From the NCBI RefSeq assembly GCF_001742285.1, contig NZ_MIEK01000011.1, positions 1 to 64,000 of the forward strand: a DNA stretch of 64,000 bases, read 5' to 3'. The stretch comes from Enterococcus rivorum (lineage in GTDB: Bacteria > Bacillota > Bacilli > Lactobacillales > Enterococcaceae). The position numbers and the translations under genes are program-made. The notes under the pieces were generated by a model. It was not told the origin of the DNA, did no database searches, and saw nothing but the letters and a program-made list of their open reading frames with translations. How positions within the stretch are numbered: the stretch's first letter is position 1; the number at the start of each line of letters is the position of its first letter. This document shows positions 55,685-64,000 of this stretch, in pieces.

Positions 55685-56684
55685 GCTGTCAAAGCAACAA
55701 CAACAGCATTTTATCCATCTATTATCCGACATGTTGCAGAATGGATTTACGATTTATGAAAGTTTTATTTTTATGAAAAAATCGGCTTCTTTTCCTGTGA
55801 AAACGATCCAACATATCATTGATGTCATGGAAAAAGGACTGTCCTTTGATTATAGTTTAGACGCGTTAGGATTTAATCAACAAGTGATTATCCAAATCCA
55901 TTTGGCTCAAGCGCATGGGAACTTGGTTGATACTTTAAAAAAGCTTAACCAGCACCTTAAAGCCATGACCAAACAACAAAAAAGATTATATAAAGTACTA
56001 ACTTATCCAATGCTGTTACTCTTATTTTTAATAGGTATAGTATTTTGTATGCGTCAATTTTTACTGCCTCAGCTTTTGTTAAATGAAAGTATTCAAAAAG
56101 ACAACAGTGGCGTTCGATTTATTCAACAAAGTCCTTATTACTTAGTAGGATTTATCATCAGTAGCAGCTTGATTTATATACTGATTAAAGGAGTTCTTCA
56201 CAAAAAAAGTGCATTAGAGAAAGCGTCATTTTTTGCTAAAGTACCTATTTTGAAACAATTTTATATGGAGTATGTTTCAGCTTTTTTTGCTCTAGAATGG
56301 GGGAAGTTATTTTATCAAGGGTTGGAAGCACGAACAATTATTCAGTTGATGAGTCACTCCAGCTATCAAACACTAATGAAGGAATTAGCTACTGAGACTG
56401 AAAAAGAACTAATAGAAGGAAAGGCATTGCATCAACAAATAGCAAGCTACCCTTTTTTTTCAGCAGAATTAGCTATGATTATTCAACAAGGGGAAGTGAA
56501 AGGGAATCTCGGGAAAGAATTAATTATTTATAGTGAATTATGCTGGAATCGTCTATTCCAAAGGATTGAAAAAGCGATTCAATGGATTCAACCAGTTATC
56601 TTTTTAGTCGTTGCTCTTCTAATTGTTAGTATTTATGCGGCGATGCTGCTACCAATTTATGGAAATATGGAGGAATATTTATGA
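55638..56684 (+). CDS. comGB: Competence pilus polytopic membrane protein ComGB
   Basis: A 348-residue GspF/PilC-family protein with two related halves and three hydrophobic helices (about 115–140, 165–185 and 320–345). It forms the inner-membrane base of the pilus that ComGA drives. QQQQHFIHLLSDMLQNGFTIYESFIFM starts the conserved part. The ATG at 55638 lies well inside comGA and its ribosome site is weak (AAAGG), so the exact start is uncertain by about 10–20 residues. Overlaps comGC by four bases. Confidence 0.9.
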   Translation: MVLLQIRHLQRKQKHKLSKQQQQHFIHLLSDMLQNGFTIYESFIFMKKSASFPVKTIQHIIDVMEKGLSFDYSLDALGFNQQVIIQIHLAQAHGNLVDTLKKLNQHLKAMTKQQKRLYKVLTYPMLLLLFLIGIVFCMRQFLLPQLLLNESIQKDNSGVRFIQQSPYYLVGFIISSSLIYILIKGVLHKKSALEKASFFAKVPILKQFYMEYVSAFFALEWGKLFYQGLEARTIIQLMSHSSYQTLMKELATETEKELIEGKALHQQIASYPFFSAELAMIIQQGEVKGNLGKELIIYSELCWNRLFQRIEKAIQWIQPVIFLVVALLIVSIYAAMLLPIYGNMEEYL

Positions 56685-56959
56685 GAAGGAAGAAAATGGA
56701 TTTTAGAGCATTCACACTTTTAGAAATGTTAGTTGTACTATTAATTATTTCTGTTTTAATCTTACTTTTTGTACCTAATTTGTCTAAACATAAAGAAAGT
56801 GTTGATAAAAAAGGGAATGAGGCGATTGTCAAAATTGTTGAGACTCAGATGGATTTATATACCTTGGAAAAAAATACTACCGCAACAGTTGAGCAATTAC
56901 TTTCAGAGAAATATATTACGCAAGATCAATACAATAAGTACATTAGTAGTCAAAAATAA
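56681..56959 (+). CDS. comGC: Major competence pseudopilin ComGC
   Basis: A 92-residue prepilin. A short basic leader (MRRKKMDFRA) precedes FTLLEMLVVLLIISVLILL. Prepilin peptidase would cut before Phe in A–FTLLEM, with the Glu at position 5 of the mature protein. The hydrophobic helix then packs the pilus core. GGAGG lies just upstream inside comGB. It is expected to be the main subunit of the DNA-uptake pilus. Confidence 0.92.
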   Translation: MRRKKMDFRAFTLLEMLVVLLIISVLILLFVPNLSKHKESVDKKGNEAIVKIVETQMDLYTLEKNTTATVEQLLSEKYITQDQYNKYISSQK

Positions 56960-56961
56960 TA

Positions 56962-57404
56962 ATGCCAAAGATTTTACACAAGGGTTCACACTATTAGAGT
57001 CACTGCTAGCTTTATCTGTCTGCTCTTTATTTTTATTATTGCCTACATTGGCAATTAATGAATGGCAGCAAGTATTACAGGTAGAGCAATTTTTTAATTC
57101 AGTTGAAAAAAATATTTTATTTACCCAGCAAATGGCGGTAGTTCAAAGTGTAGATACGAAGATTTTATTTTCTGAAGAAAAACAACTCATTGAATTTGTC
57201 ACGCAGGAGGAGAAAAATGGACAGTTGGAGATTCCCGAAGCCATAATGGGAAGAGGACCTGGAAAAGTGACATTTAAAAAAATTACAGGGAATAATGGAG
57301 TACTTGGAAAATATGAGTTTGATTGGCCAGAAAAAAGACAACGAGTGGTATTTCAATTTCAATTGGGGAGTGGAAAATATGTCAAAAAAATCCTCTCATT
57401 GTAG
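56962..57404 (+). CDS. comGD: Minor competence pseudopilin ComGD (start unclear or frameshifted)
   Basis: The frame encodes QGFTLLESLLALSVCSLFLLLP, a prepilin helix, then a soluble tail of about 110 residues ending KYVKKILSL, as in ComGD. But that frame has no ATG, GTG or TTG near its expected beginning. The ATG directly after the comGC stop (56962) reads MPKIL and then shifts out of frame. One more T in GATTTTACAC (56971–56979) would give MPKIFTQGFTLLES. So either a T is missing or an unusual start is used. No clear ribosome site; coupling to the comGC stop is likely. Overlaps comGE by 26 bases. Confidence 0.65.
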
Positions 57405-57708
57405 AGGGTACATTTTTTTAGAAAGTCTAATTGCATTTACGCTAACTTGTTTTATTATAGGAAATTATTTCTCCTTGATGACATTTTTACTGAAAAGCAA
57501 ACAGGAAAATTTTGATGAAATAACTTTGCGGAGAATACTTTATGAGGAGGTCAAACAATATGAGCATCATGGAGGGAGCCTGCAACGGCAAAGAACAATA
57601 AACAATCAAGAGTATGATATTACCTTTTCACTTAACGCTCAAAGACCTCTAAAAATGGAGATTACGAATGGAAAAAGAACATTTAAAATTGAGAAAGAAT
57701 CAATTTAG
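57379..57708 (+). CDS. comGE: Minor competence pseudopilin ComGE
   Basis: A 109-residue protein with a basic N-terminus and a prepilin-like helix GYIFLESLIAFTLTCFIIG, where Glu fits position 5 after cleavage before a Tyr or Ile. Start 57379 follows TTGGGGAGTGG inside the end of comGD; ATG 57295 is rejected because it lies too far into comGD without a ribosome site. It matches ComGE by position and size; sequence conservation in this family is low. Overlaps comGF by 41 bases. Confidence 0.78.
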   Translation: MSKKSSHCRGYIFLESLIAFTLTCFIIGNYFSLMTFLLKSKQENFDEITLRRILYEEVKQYEHHGGSLQRQRTINNQEYDITFSLNAQRPLKMEITNGKRTFKIEKESI

Positions 57709-58153
57709 AAAAACTAATCTTAAAGGGTTCACCTTATTGGAAAGTTTAGTAGCTTTAATGATGCTATCGCTAATTTTCCTCCTGTTCTTTTCAGTTTTAG
57801 AGAATTCCCAAGCTATTATAAAGCAATTAGAAACTAGTGAAGAAAAAGCATGGCATATATTTTTAATTCAACTAGAAAATGAGTTGGAAGGTTGTTCTAT
57901 TGAAGAAGTGTATTCTAATAAGATTGGATTAAAAAAGAAACAAGCGAAACATTTAGTATGGATTGAAAACAAATTAGGAAAAATTGTTAAAGTTGAGAAT
58001 GGAGGATACCAGCCTATGCTGATTAAAGTAAAAGAAGCTAGTTTTGATAAGAAAATGGCTAGTGTTGAAGTGACGGTTCTTTTTGAAAATAATCAGAAGT
58101 TTGTTGGCAGATGGAGCCTTATTGAGGAGAACAGGGATGAACAAACACTATAA
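57668..58153 (+). CDS. comGF: Minor competence pseudopilin ComGF
   Basis: A 161-residue protein with a long basic leader and the prepilin motif KGFTLLESLVALMMLSLIFLLFF. The C-terminal part contains ENELEG, KQAKHLVWIEN and GRWSLIEENRDEQ, typical of the ComGF family. It starts inside comGE after ATGGAG and overlaps comGG by 17 bases. Confidence 0.85.
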   Translation: MEKEHLKLRKNQFRKTNLKGFTLLESLVALMMLSLIFLLFFSVLENSQAIIKQLETSEEKAWHIFLIQLENELEGCSIEEVYSNKIGLKKKQAKHLVWIENKLGKIVKVENGGYQPMLIKVKEASFDKKMASVEVTVLFENNQKFVGRWSLIEENRDEQTL

Positions 58154-58478
58154 AGGAGGCGTTCTATTAACCGCCTTGTTGTTTGTTCTGCTGTTTAGCT
58201 TTCTATTCACTTTGGTGGTCGAAGAGGCACGACTAACAAACCATTTTTCAATTAGAACAAAGGATTTTTATTCTGCAAAGATTATTTATAGTATGTTTTG
58301 TATCGAAATAAATCAAGAGCAACAACTATTAGCTAATACTGGTATGATTGAATATTCAGAAGGAAAACTCTCTTATAGACTGGAAGATGAGTATTTATTT
58401 ATAGATATTACAGTGAACCAAAAAAAGTATCAATTCAAAAAAAAGTACACAGCAAATAAAAAAGACGAAAAAAGGTAA
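58137..58478 (+). CDS. comGG: Competence pilus protein ComGG
   Basis: A 113-residue protein with one N-terminal hydrophobic helix (GVLLTALLFVLLFSFLFTLVV) but no classical FTLLE motif, as usual for ComGG. The remainder is soluble and charged with a Lys-rich tail. Start 58137 follows GAGGAG; ATG 58083 is rejected. Last gene of the comG operon. Confidence 0.8.
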   Translation: MNKHYKGGVLLTALLFVLLFSFLFTLVVEEARLTNHFSIRTKDFYSAKIIYSMFCIEINQEQQLLANTGMIEYSEGKLSYRLEDEYLFIDITVNQKKYQFKKKYTANKKDEKR

Positions 58479-58560
58479 TAAGAAGGCTAAGACGGTTACT
58501 AAACTTAATTTGTGAAATGTGTATCAAATTAATGAGTAATAGAACTGATACAGATGGAGT

Positions 58561-58592
58561 AAGAAGATTGAATAAGTTTTTGCTTCTTTTTT
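58561..58592 (+). terminator. Possible comG terminator
   Basis: A short stem AAGAAG with CTTCTT and a run of Ts. It lies 80 bases after comGG. The remaining DNA to 58722 holds only a promoter. Confidence 0.45.
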
Positions 58593-58642
58593 TGTTTGAA
58601 TAAGTAAAGTCGCTACTTTGCAAATAATTATGATGAAATAGA

Positions 58643-58671
58643 TTGATTATTTTCTTGTTTTTCGTTAAAAT
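58643..58671 (+). promoter_or_regulatory. Promoter of the YtxK-like methyltransferase gene
   Basis: TTGATT, a 17-base spacer and TAAAAT, 51 bases before the coding start. Confidence 0.6.
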
Positions 58672-58722
58672 AGGACAGGTATGAAAATTGTTACATTATA
58701 GAGTAGAAAATGAGGTGTTATT

Positions 58723-59730
58723 TTGTTCTCTGAAAAAATGGAAAAAGCTTTCAATTTAATGGAACAAGCCATCGTTTTGTTAAAGCAATCGCTAGACACT
58801 TCTTTTTTAGATGCTTATATTGAAAATGGCGAAAATATAATTGATAATTATCAAGTGCGTGTCTTGGATGGTGAGCCAAACGAAGAAACTGTCAAACAGC
58901 TTGAAGTGGTCTACCAACAGCTAAAACAACTTGATTTAGATTCAGAAGAAATACGTCGTTTAACTCAGTTGATTTTGTTAAAAGGGAATAGAGAGGAAGC
59001 TTTACAAGCGAATCACCAGTTAACACCAGATAGCATTGGTTTTCTATTTGTCTATATCATAGAGCAGCTATATGGGAAAAAAGAACCACTAAGAATTCTG
59101 GATATTGCTTCTGGGATGGGGAATTTATTACTAACGCTTGTTTTGAATTTAAGAAAAGCAAAGTATGAAGTTCAAGGATATGGAGTGGATATTGACGATA
59201 CCTTGTTATCCGTTTCTGCGACAAACAACGAGTGGACGGAATCGAACATCGAATTATTTCACCAAGATGGATTGCAAGAATTATTATTGGATCCTGTTGA
59301 TGTTGCTATTAGTGATTTACCAGTTGGTTATTACCCAAATGATGAGAAGGCAAAGAACTTTGACTCAGCTGCTGAAGACACACATAGCTATGCCCATCAT
59401 TTATTAATGGAACAAGCAATGAATTATGTAAAACCTGGCGGCTATGGGCTATTTTTAATTCCAAGTAATATTTTTGAAACAGAACAAGGCGGCTATTTTA
59501 AAAACTGGTTGCAAAAAAATGTCTTCTTACAAGGGATTATCCAGTTACCGGATGAACTATTCCAGTCTGAACACTCGAGAAAAAGTATCTTGCTTGTTCA
59601 AAACATAGGTAATAAGAGCAGCCAAGCAAAAGAAGTATTGGTAGTGAAGCTAGCTTCATTGAAAGATACTGAAAAAATCACTCAATTTTTTCAACAATTT
59701 GAGACTTGGAAGTCTTCAAATTTAAAATAA
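58723..59730 (+). CDS. Class I SAM-dependent methyltransferase (YtxK-like)
   Basis: A 335-residue protein of the N6-adenine methyltransferase fold. The SAM site is LRILDIASGMGNLLL (about residue 125), and the catalytic NPPY-type motif appears as SDLPVGYY (about residue 203). An N-terminal helical domain of about 100 residues precedes it. This matches Bacillus YtxK, conserved between the comG operon and ackA. Its substrate is unknown: no restriction partner or specificity subunit is present and the motif is DLPVGYY rather than NPPY. Start TTG 58723 after GAGGTG. 24 bases before ackA. Confidence 0.85.
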   Translation: MFSEKMEKAFNLMEQAIVLLKQSLDTSFLDAYIENGENIIDNYQVRVLDGEPNEETVKQLEVVYQQLKQLDLDSEEIRRLTQLILLKGNREEALQANHQLTPDSIGFLFVYIIEQLYGKKEPLRILDIASGMGNLLLTLVLNLRKAKYEVQGYGVDIDDTLLSVSATNNEWTESNIELFHQDGLQELLLDPVDVAISDLPVGYYPNDEKAKNFDSAAEDTHSYAHHLLMEQAMNYVKPGGYGLFLIPSNIFETEQGGYFKNWLQKNVFLQGIIQLPDELFQSEHSRKSILLVQNIGNKSSQAKEVLVVKLASLKDTEKITQFFQQFETWKSSNLK

Positions 59731-59754
59731 AACTTACTAACAAGGGAGAAACTT

Positions 59755-60942
59755 ATGTCTAAAACAATTGCAATCAATGCGGGAAGTTCAAGTTTAAAAT
59801 GGCAATTATATGAAATGCCAAGTGAAGCAGTAGTAGCAAAAGGGATCGTGGAAAGAATCGGACTAAATGATTCTATTTTTACGATTAAATACGGAGAAGA
59901 CAAAAAATATGAAGAAGTGGTAGATATTAACGACCACGAATTAGCCGTTAAAATGCTTTTAGACAAATTAATTGAATTGAATATTTTATCTTCTTACGAT
60001 GAAATCACAGGAGTTGGACACCGTGTGGTTGCTGGTGGAGAATATTTCAAAGATTCTACAATAATTGAAGGTGATGTTCTTGCGAAAATTGAAGAGTTAG
60101 CAGAATTAGCACCATTACACAATCCAGCAAATGCTATGGGAATTAAAGCATTCAAGAAAATTTTACCAGAAATTATTAGTGTTGCTGTTTTTGATACAGC
60201 TTTCCATACAACTATGCCAAAACATAACTATTTATATAGTATTCCAACTGAATACTATGAAAAATATTCAGCACGTAAATATGGTGCTCATGGAACAAGT
60301 CATAAATATGTTGCTGAACGTGCAGCAGAAATGCTTGGTCGTCCAATTGAAGAATTAAAAATCATTACTTGTCATTTAGGAAATGGCGCTTCAATTACAG
60401 CTGTAGATGGCGGGAAATCAGTTGATACATCAATGGGCTTCACTCCTCTAGCTGGTGTAACAATGGGTACTCGTTCTGGTGATATTGATCCATCATTGTT
60501 ACCATACTTGATGAATAAACTTGGTTTGACGGATGTTCAAGAAATGATTGACATCTTAAATAAAAAATCTGGTTTACTTGGATTAACTGGTCTTTCAAGT
60601 GATATGCGCGATTTAGAAGCGAATATTGATAAAGAAGAGGTGCAAGTAGCTTATGATGTCTTTACTGATCGTATCCGTAAATATATCGGTAGCTATGTGA
60701 CTGTTATGAATGGGGTAGATGCCATCGTGTTTACTGCTGGTATTGGCGAAAATGATGCTCACGTTCGTAGCGAAGTAATCAAAGGTATGACTTGGTTCGG
60801 TTGTGAAATCGATGCTGAGAAAAACAATGTTCGTGGCAAACAAACAACTATTTCAACGGAGGATTCAAAAGTTAAAGTATTTTTAATCCCAACGGATGAA
60901 GAGTTAATGATTGCTCGTGATGTAGAGCGTTTAAGAAAATAA
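59755..60942 (+). CDS. ackA: Acetate kinase
   Basis: A 395-residue ASKHA-fold kinase that converts acetyl phosphate and ADP to acetate and ATP, an energy-yielding step of fermentation. Recognised by [10 protein letters not shown] at the start, [42 protein letters not shown] and FTAGIGEND. Full length. AAGGGAG precedes the ATG. It follows the YtxK-like gene, probably in one transcript, and ends at a strong terminator. Confidence 0.96.
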   Translation: MSKTIAINAGSSSLKWQLYEMPSEAVVAKGIVERIGLNDSIFTIKYGEDKKYEEVVDINDHELAVKMLLDKLIELNILSSYDEITGVGHRVVAGGEYFKDSTIIEGDVLAKIEELAELAPLHNPANAMGIKAFKKILPEIISVAVFDTAFHTTMPKHNYLYSIPTEYYEKYSARKYGAHGTSHKYVAERAAEMLGRPIEELKIITCHLGNGASITAVDGGKSVDTSMGFTPLAGVTMGTRSGDIDPSLLPYLMNKLGLTDVQEMIDILNKKSGLLGLTGLSSDMRDLEANIDKEEVQVAYDVFTDRIRKYIGSYVTVMNGVDAIVFTAGIGENDAHVRSEVIKGMTWFGCEIDAEKNNVRGKQTTISTEDSKVKVFLIPTDEELMIARDVERLRK

Positions 60943-60950
60943 GAAATGTT

Positions 60951-61004
60951 AAAAGCATTTGGAAACCTGTCAACATTCTGTTGACAGATTCCAGATGCTT
61001 TTTT
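60951..61004 (+). terminator. ackA terminator
   Basis: A long hairpin: outer AAAGCAT/ATGCTTT and inner CTGTCAACA with TGTTGACAG, then a T-run of six. Confidence 0.85.
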
Positions 61005-61032
61005 ATTTTCGGTTGGCGTATGCATTATAGTC

Positions 61033-61070
61033 AAAAAAATAGAGACCAGCTCCAGAGAGACAGTCCCTAT
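61033..61070 (-). terminator. Terminator of the universal stress protein gene
   Basis: On the minus strand ATAGGGAC pairs with GTCTCTAT (one G·U) and is followed by a T-run of seven. Confidence 0.65.
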
Positions 61071-61092
61071 TTCATCAATTATTCTAATCTGA

Positions 61093-61569
61093 TTATTCCT
61101 CTTCTTTTTTGTCAGGAAGTTTATTTTCTAAATCTGTACGCACCACTAAAACATCACAAGCAGCATTGCGGATCACATAGTCTGAAACAGAGCCGATAAA
61201 TAAGCGTTCTACAGCATTTAATCCTGTAGCACCTAACATGATTAAATCAACTTCATTAGTTTCAGGAATTTGTTTAGCAATAATCGATTTTGGTGAGCCG
61301 TATTCAATGACACTAGAAACTTTCTCGCAACCATAATCTTTCGCTTGTTTTTTATAATCTTCTAAGGTTTGCTTAGCCATTTCAGTTGCTTGTTCTGCTA
61401 ACATTCCATCGAAAGAAGAAACAGATTGAAACGCTCGCGTGTCGATAACATGTGCTAAAAGTAATTCAGCATCATTTCTCATTGCAACGTTTACCGCTTT
61501 TTTAAAAGCTAATTCAGCCTCAGTTGATCCATCAACAGCTACCATGATTTTTTGATAATTTTGTAACAT
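61093..61569 (-). CDS. Universal stress protein (UspA family)
   Basis: A 158-residue single-domain UspA protein. It begins LQNYQKIMVAVDGSTEAE and carries the ATP-binding motif GATGLNAVERLFIGSVSDYV (G-x2-G-x9-G-S), so it is probably of the nucleotide-binding type. Such proteins help in survival under starvation or stress; the exact job is unknown. Start 61569 follows GGGAGCGAGG. It stands between ackA (convergent) and a small membrane protein gene on the same strand. Confidence 0.9.
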   Translation of the reverse strand: MLQNYQKIMVAVDGSTEAELAFKKAVNVAMRNDAELLLAHVIDTRAFQSVSSFDGMLAEQATEMAKQTLEDYKKQAKDYGCEKVSSVIEYGSPKSIIAKQIPETNEVDLIMLGATGLNAVERLFIGSVSDYVIRNAACDVLVVRTDLENKLPDKKEEE

Positions 61570-61663
61570 TATCCTCGCTCCCTTCAAACAAGTCAATTAC
61601 TAATAATCTTTTATACTTTAATTGTAAAGCAATCTAATTAAAAAGGGAAATGAAATAAGTGAA

Positions 61664-61942
61664 TCAATGAATCTTTTGAGCAAATAATAAACTGAATGTC
61701 GTTGAAAGAATTAGAATAAAGAAAATATAGCTAAGAGAAAAAATCGTTCGATTGAAAACAATAACCATGAGGCCTAAAACAGCTAAGAACAGGAAAATAG
61801 AGCTAAATTGTTTTAAAAATTGTTTGTTTTCGTTCTCCTTGTCTTTTTTCATTAGTATAGAAAGATTTTCTGGCTTTTTAAGCAAATAGGTTCCAACACC
61901 AAAAAGTAAACCGACAAACAAAACAAGTAATAATCTAATCAT
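61664..61942 (-). CDS. Small membrane protein of unknown function
   Basis: A 92-residue protein with three hydrophobic helices (about 2–20, 45–65 and 70–88) separated by a charged loop with KKDKENENKQF. I do not recognise the family. Start 61942 is preceded by ATGGAGG; an in-frame ATG further up at 61987 lies in a terminator. Upstream of the universal stress protein gene on the same strand, 94 bases apart. Confidence 0.65.
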   Translation of the reverse strand: MIRLLLVLFVGLLFGVGTYLLKKPENLSILMKKDKENENKQFLKQFSSIFLFLAVLGLMVIVFNRTIFSLSYIFFILILSTTFSLLFAQKIH

Positions 61943-61966
61943 CGTTTCCTCCATAAAGTTGATAAT

Positions 61967-62006
61967 AATAAAAAGGGGCTGTGGCATAACTATGCCCCAA
62001 GCCCCT
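61967..62006 (-). terminator. Minus-strand terminator downstream of rarA
   Basis: On the minus strand AGGGGCT…GGGCAT pairs with ATGCC…AGCCCCT in one long hairpin followed by a T-run. It would stop transcripts coming from rarA. Confidence 0.75.
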
Positions 62007-62084
62007 AAAACTGAACAAACGGTGTTTCAGAAGCAGCGCTCTCGGAGCTAACCAATTCTGTCACAACCTCTGATTAAATAGTCA

Positions 62085-62306
62085 TTAATAAAAGGTAAAA
62101 TCCGTTGATGCCGTTACTCGTCCTATAGTATTGAACCCGCAATCTAGCAGGTGGGTTCCACGATCTAAGTATTGAACTACCAAATGAAAAGGCATGTTAC
62201 CAACTTCGATACAAGAAGGATCCCAATATATTGATAAAAATGTTCGGTCAACACAGTGAAAGGACAACTCGCACATTACAGATTTACCATCTTTATAATA
62301 GCACAT
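62085..62306 (-). CDS. Short hypothetical ORF after rarA
   Basis: A possible 73-residue protein starting MCYYKDGK. Its composition looks protein-like (KSVMCELSFHCVD, SIYWDPSCIEVGNMP), and the frame stays open upstream for seven more codons to a stop, where AAGG precedes an ATT codon. The ATG itself has no ribosome site. It may be a small unrecognised gene that lost its ATG, a 3' remnant of a longer gene, or chance. The remaining DNA between 62007 and 62349 shows no other gene. Confidence 0.25.
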   Translation of the reverse strand: MCYYKDGKSVMCELSFHCVDRTFLSIYWDPSCIEVGNMPFHLVVQYLDRGTHLLDCGFNTIGRVTASTDFTFY

Positions 62307-62349
62307 GAAAACAGAATCAGCAATGAGATTGCCTTAGAATGTAAACGGA

Positions 62350-63639
62350 TTATTTTTTTCCGTTTCTTCCTTTTTTCCATTCTTTGATTCGGCTATATTG
62401 TTGGTGTAAAGCTTGCTCATACTTTCCAGTATCTATCGGCTGATAATAACTGGCATTTTTTATCTTATTGGGCAAGTATTGTTGATCTACCCAAGCATTA
62501 TCAAAATTGTGAGGATACTGGTAACCAATCCCTCGATTCAATTCTTTTGCACCTGAGTAATGACTATCTCTCAAATGATCGGGAACATCGCCTGCTTTTC
62601 CTTCACGAATATCACTTAATGCAGCATCTATAGCAACAATGCCTGAATTGGATTTAGGAGACAGACAAAGATCAATCACTACAGTTGCTAGAGGAATTCT
62701 AGCTTCAGGAAAACCTAGTTTCTCAGCAGCTTGGACAGCAGTAACCGTTCTTGCAGCAGCAGCTGGGTTGCCTAAACCGATATCTTCATAGGCAACAACC
62801 ATCAATCGCCGACAAATAATCGGTAAATCTCCTGCTTCTACTAAGCGAGCTAAATAATGAAGAGCAGCATCTACATCACTACCACGAATAGATTTTTGAA
62901 AAGCTGAAATTACATCATAATGAGCATCGCCATTTTTATCATGAGTCATAGCTTTTCGTTGTACACACTCTTCAATAATTTTTAAAGAGAGGACTATTTT
63001 CTTTTGTTCATTCTCTGGTGTTGACTTGACAGCTAATTCAAGACCATTTAAGGCACTGCGCAGGTCGCCATTTGTGGCTCTGGAAAGATGGAGAAGCGCT
63101 TTTTCTTCAAGAGCTACATCAAAATTTCCTAGTCCGCGTTCTTTATCAATCAGAGCTTCGTGAATGGCTTTTTGAATGTCTTCCTCTGATAAAGGTTTTA
63201 CTTCAAAGATTTGCGTTCTACTGCGAATTGCGGGATTAATTGTAATATACGGATTTTCAGTGGTTGCTCCAATCATGATAATTCTACCACTTTCTAAATG
63301 GGGCAAAAGAAAATCTTGTTTTGTTTTATCTAGTCGATGGACTTCATCTAATAATAAGATAACAGTGCCGCTCATTTTTGCTTCTTCGGCGACAATTTGT
63401 AAGTCTTTTTTTGTGTCAGTCGCGGCATTTAACATGCGAAAAGCATAATTTGTTGAACCAGCAATTGCACTAGCAATACTTGTTTTTCCTGTGCCAGGAG
63501 GGCCGTATAGAATCATGGAAGACAGCATACGTGCTTCTACCATCCGACGAATTATTTTTCCTGAACCGACAAGGTGTTGCTGCCCCACGACTTCATCTAA
63601 TGTTCTTGGACGCATGCGAAAAGCTAAAGGCTGTTGCAT
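62350..63639 (-). CDS. rarA: Replication-associated recombination protein RarA (MgsA)
   Basis: A 429-residue AAA+ ATPase related to clamp loaders and RuvB, which acts at stalled replication forks. Features: FRMRPRTLDEVVGQQHLVG, Walker A GPPGTGKTS, Walker B LLLDEVHRLD, sensor 1 GATTENPY, arginine finger region IRSRTQIFEV and the C-terminal tetramer domain with HYDVISAFQKSIRGSDVDAALHYLARL. Start at 63639 is chosen because AGGAGG lies six bases away; the ATG at 63645 directly abuts it. An extended -10 (TGG-TATAAT, minus strand at 63665–63670) supplies the promoter. Confidence 0.93.
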   Translation of the reverse strand: MQQPLAFRMRPRTLDEVVGQQHLVGSGKIIRRMVEARMLSSMILYGPPGTGKTSIASAIAGSTNYAFRMLNAATDTKKDLQIVAEEAKMSGTVILLLDEVHRLDKTKQDFLLPHLESGRIIMIGATTENPYITINPAIRSRTQIFEVKPLSEEDIQKAIHEALIDKERGLGNFDVALEEKALLHLSRATNGDLRSALNGLELAVKSTPENEQKKIVLSLKIIEECVQRKAMTHDKNGDAHYDVISAFQKSIRGSDVDAALHYLARLVEAGDLPIICRRLMVVAYEDIGLGNPAAAARTVTAVQAAEKLGFPEARIPLATVVIDLCLSPKSNSGIVAIDAALSDIREGKAGDVPDHLRDSHYSGAKELNRGIGYQYPHNFDNAWVDQQYLPNKIKNASYYQPIDTGKYEQALHQQYSRIKEWKKGRNGKK

Positions 63640-63763
63640 TGCCATCCTCCTTCCGTTTTTCTCTATTATACCATAAGGAACGTACATTCGTTTTTTTAGT
63701 TGAAATGTCTAATTAAATGGATAATGAAGGCTAAATCGTGTATCATAGATAGTGGTGAAAAAA

Positions 63764-64000
63764 ATGAAGGAAACACTTGATTTTTTTAATACAAAGTCGA
63801 CAGAAGAAATTGCTAAATACCTTTTAGGAATGTATTTAGAATATGAAACAGCTGAGGGGATTTTATCTGGTTACTTAGTAGATGTAGAAGCTTATCTTGG
63901 ACCAGAAGATGAAGCTGCACATAGTTTTGGGATGAGAAAAACACCTCGCTTAAAAGCTATGTACGATAAACCTGGAACAATCTACCTATATACCATGCAC
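63764..64000 (+). CDS. 3-methyladenine DNA glycosylase (MPG/AAG type), 5' part
   Basis: The first 79 codons of a gene that runs past the window end. The peptide begins MKETLDFFNTKSTEEIAKYLLG and includes LVDVEAYLGPEDEAAHSFGMRKTPR and a GTIYLYTMH segment. This is the conserved start of the alkyladenine DNA glycosylase family, where the Glu in VEAY is the catalytic acid region. It removes alkylated purines from DNA. AGTGGTGAA is a modest ribosome site. Divergent from rarA. Confidence 0.88.
   Translation, partial: MKETLDFFNTKSTEEIAKYLLGMYLEYETAEGILSGYLVDVEAYLGPEDEAAHSFGMRKTPRLKAMYDKPGTIYLYTMH

Overview
The window looks like chromosomal DNA from a low-GC Gram-positive lactic acid bacterium, most probably an Enterococcus. 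Reasons: an efaCBA-type manganese transporter, a cydABDC cluster beside menaquinone-side-chain genes, a lysine-branching FemX/BppA-like ligase, a cysteine desulfurase–DUF1831–mnmA block, the comG operon followed by a ytxK-like methyltransferase and ackA, strong AGGAGG-type ribosome sites and AT-rich intergenic DNA. The species cannot be fixed by eye. No rRNA, tRNA, CRISPR array, prophage or intact insertion sequence was seen.

Layout. 0–3 kb: a Nudix hydrolase, then an ABC-F ATPase behind a leader peptide and a terminator that together look like an antibiotic-type attenuator. 3–9.2 kb: a 2,013-residue surface adhesin with about nine SpaA/Cna-B-like repeats but no LPXTG motif. 9.2–13.2 kb (minus): efaCBA and a serine beta-lactamase-like hydrolase. 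13.4–21.2 kb: a PRPP synthetase, a RarD transporter, the sulfur-transfer block feeding MnmA, DUF1033 and topoisomerase III. 21.7–30.9 kb: a respiratory island with cytochrome bd (cydAB), its assembly exporter (cydDC), polyprenyl diphosphate synthase, MenA-type prenyltransferase and an NDH-2-like dehydrogenase. 31–34.7 kb: FtsK/SpoIIIE and an Ada-type alkylation repair protein. 34.7–36.2 kb: a 1.5-kb gene-free stretch rich in inverted repeats, leading into a frameshifted yjdF with a probable yjdF-type riboswitch leader. 36.8–43.4 kb: a GntR/HutC regulator, a BceAB-like ABC transporter, rlmN and a broken membrane-protein gene. 43.5–52.3 kb: a FemX-like ligase, then the L-ascorbate (ula) regulon with its repressor. 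52.3–54.2 kb: a decayed MerR regulator and a frameshifted amino-acid permease. 54.3–58.5 kb: three consecutive hairpin/T-run elements and the seven-gene comG pseudopilus operon. 58.7–64 kb: ytxK-like methyltransferase, ackA, universal stress protein, RarA and the start of a 3-methyladenine DNA glycosylase that runs off the window.

How parts work together. UlaA/B/C import and phosphorylate ascorbate, UlaG opens the lactone, and UlaD/E/F lead to D-xylulose-5-phosphate. Three CTTAAAAA direct repeats and a cre-like site in front of ulaG suggest control by UlaR and CcpA. The cyd–prenyl–NDH-2 genes could form a short aerobic chain from NADH to demethylmenaquinone to cytochrome bd.

The most striking pattern is gene damage. 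yjdF, a multi-TM protein, a SteT-like permease and probably comGD each look as if one T was lost from a T-run. In two of them the break sits on a correctly phased UUUUUUA heptamer, so real decay, sequence error, transcript slippage or recoding all need to be considered. The best regulatory finds are the ABC-F attenuator, the hairpin cluster before comGA and the structured 35-kb intergenic region. I did not find an unmistakable new multi-gene system.
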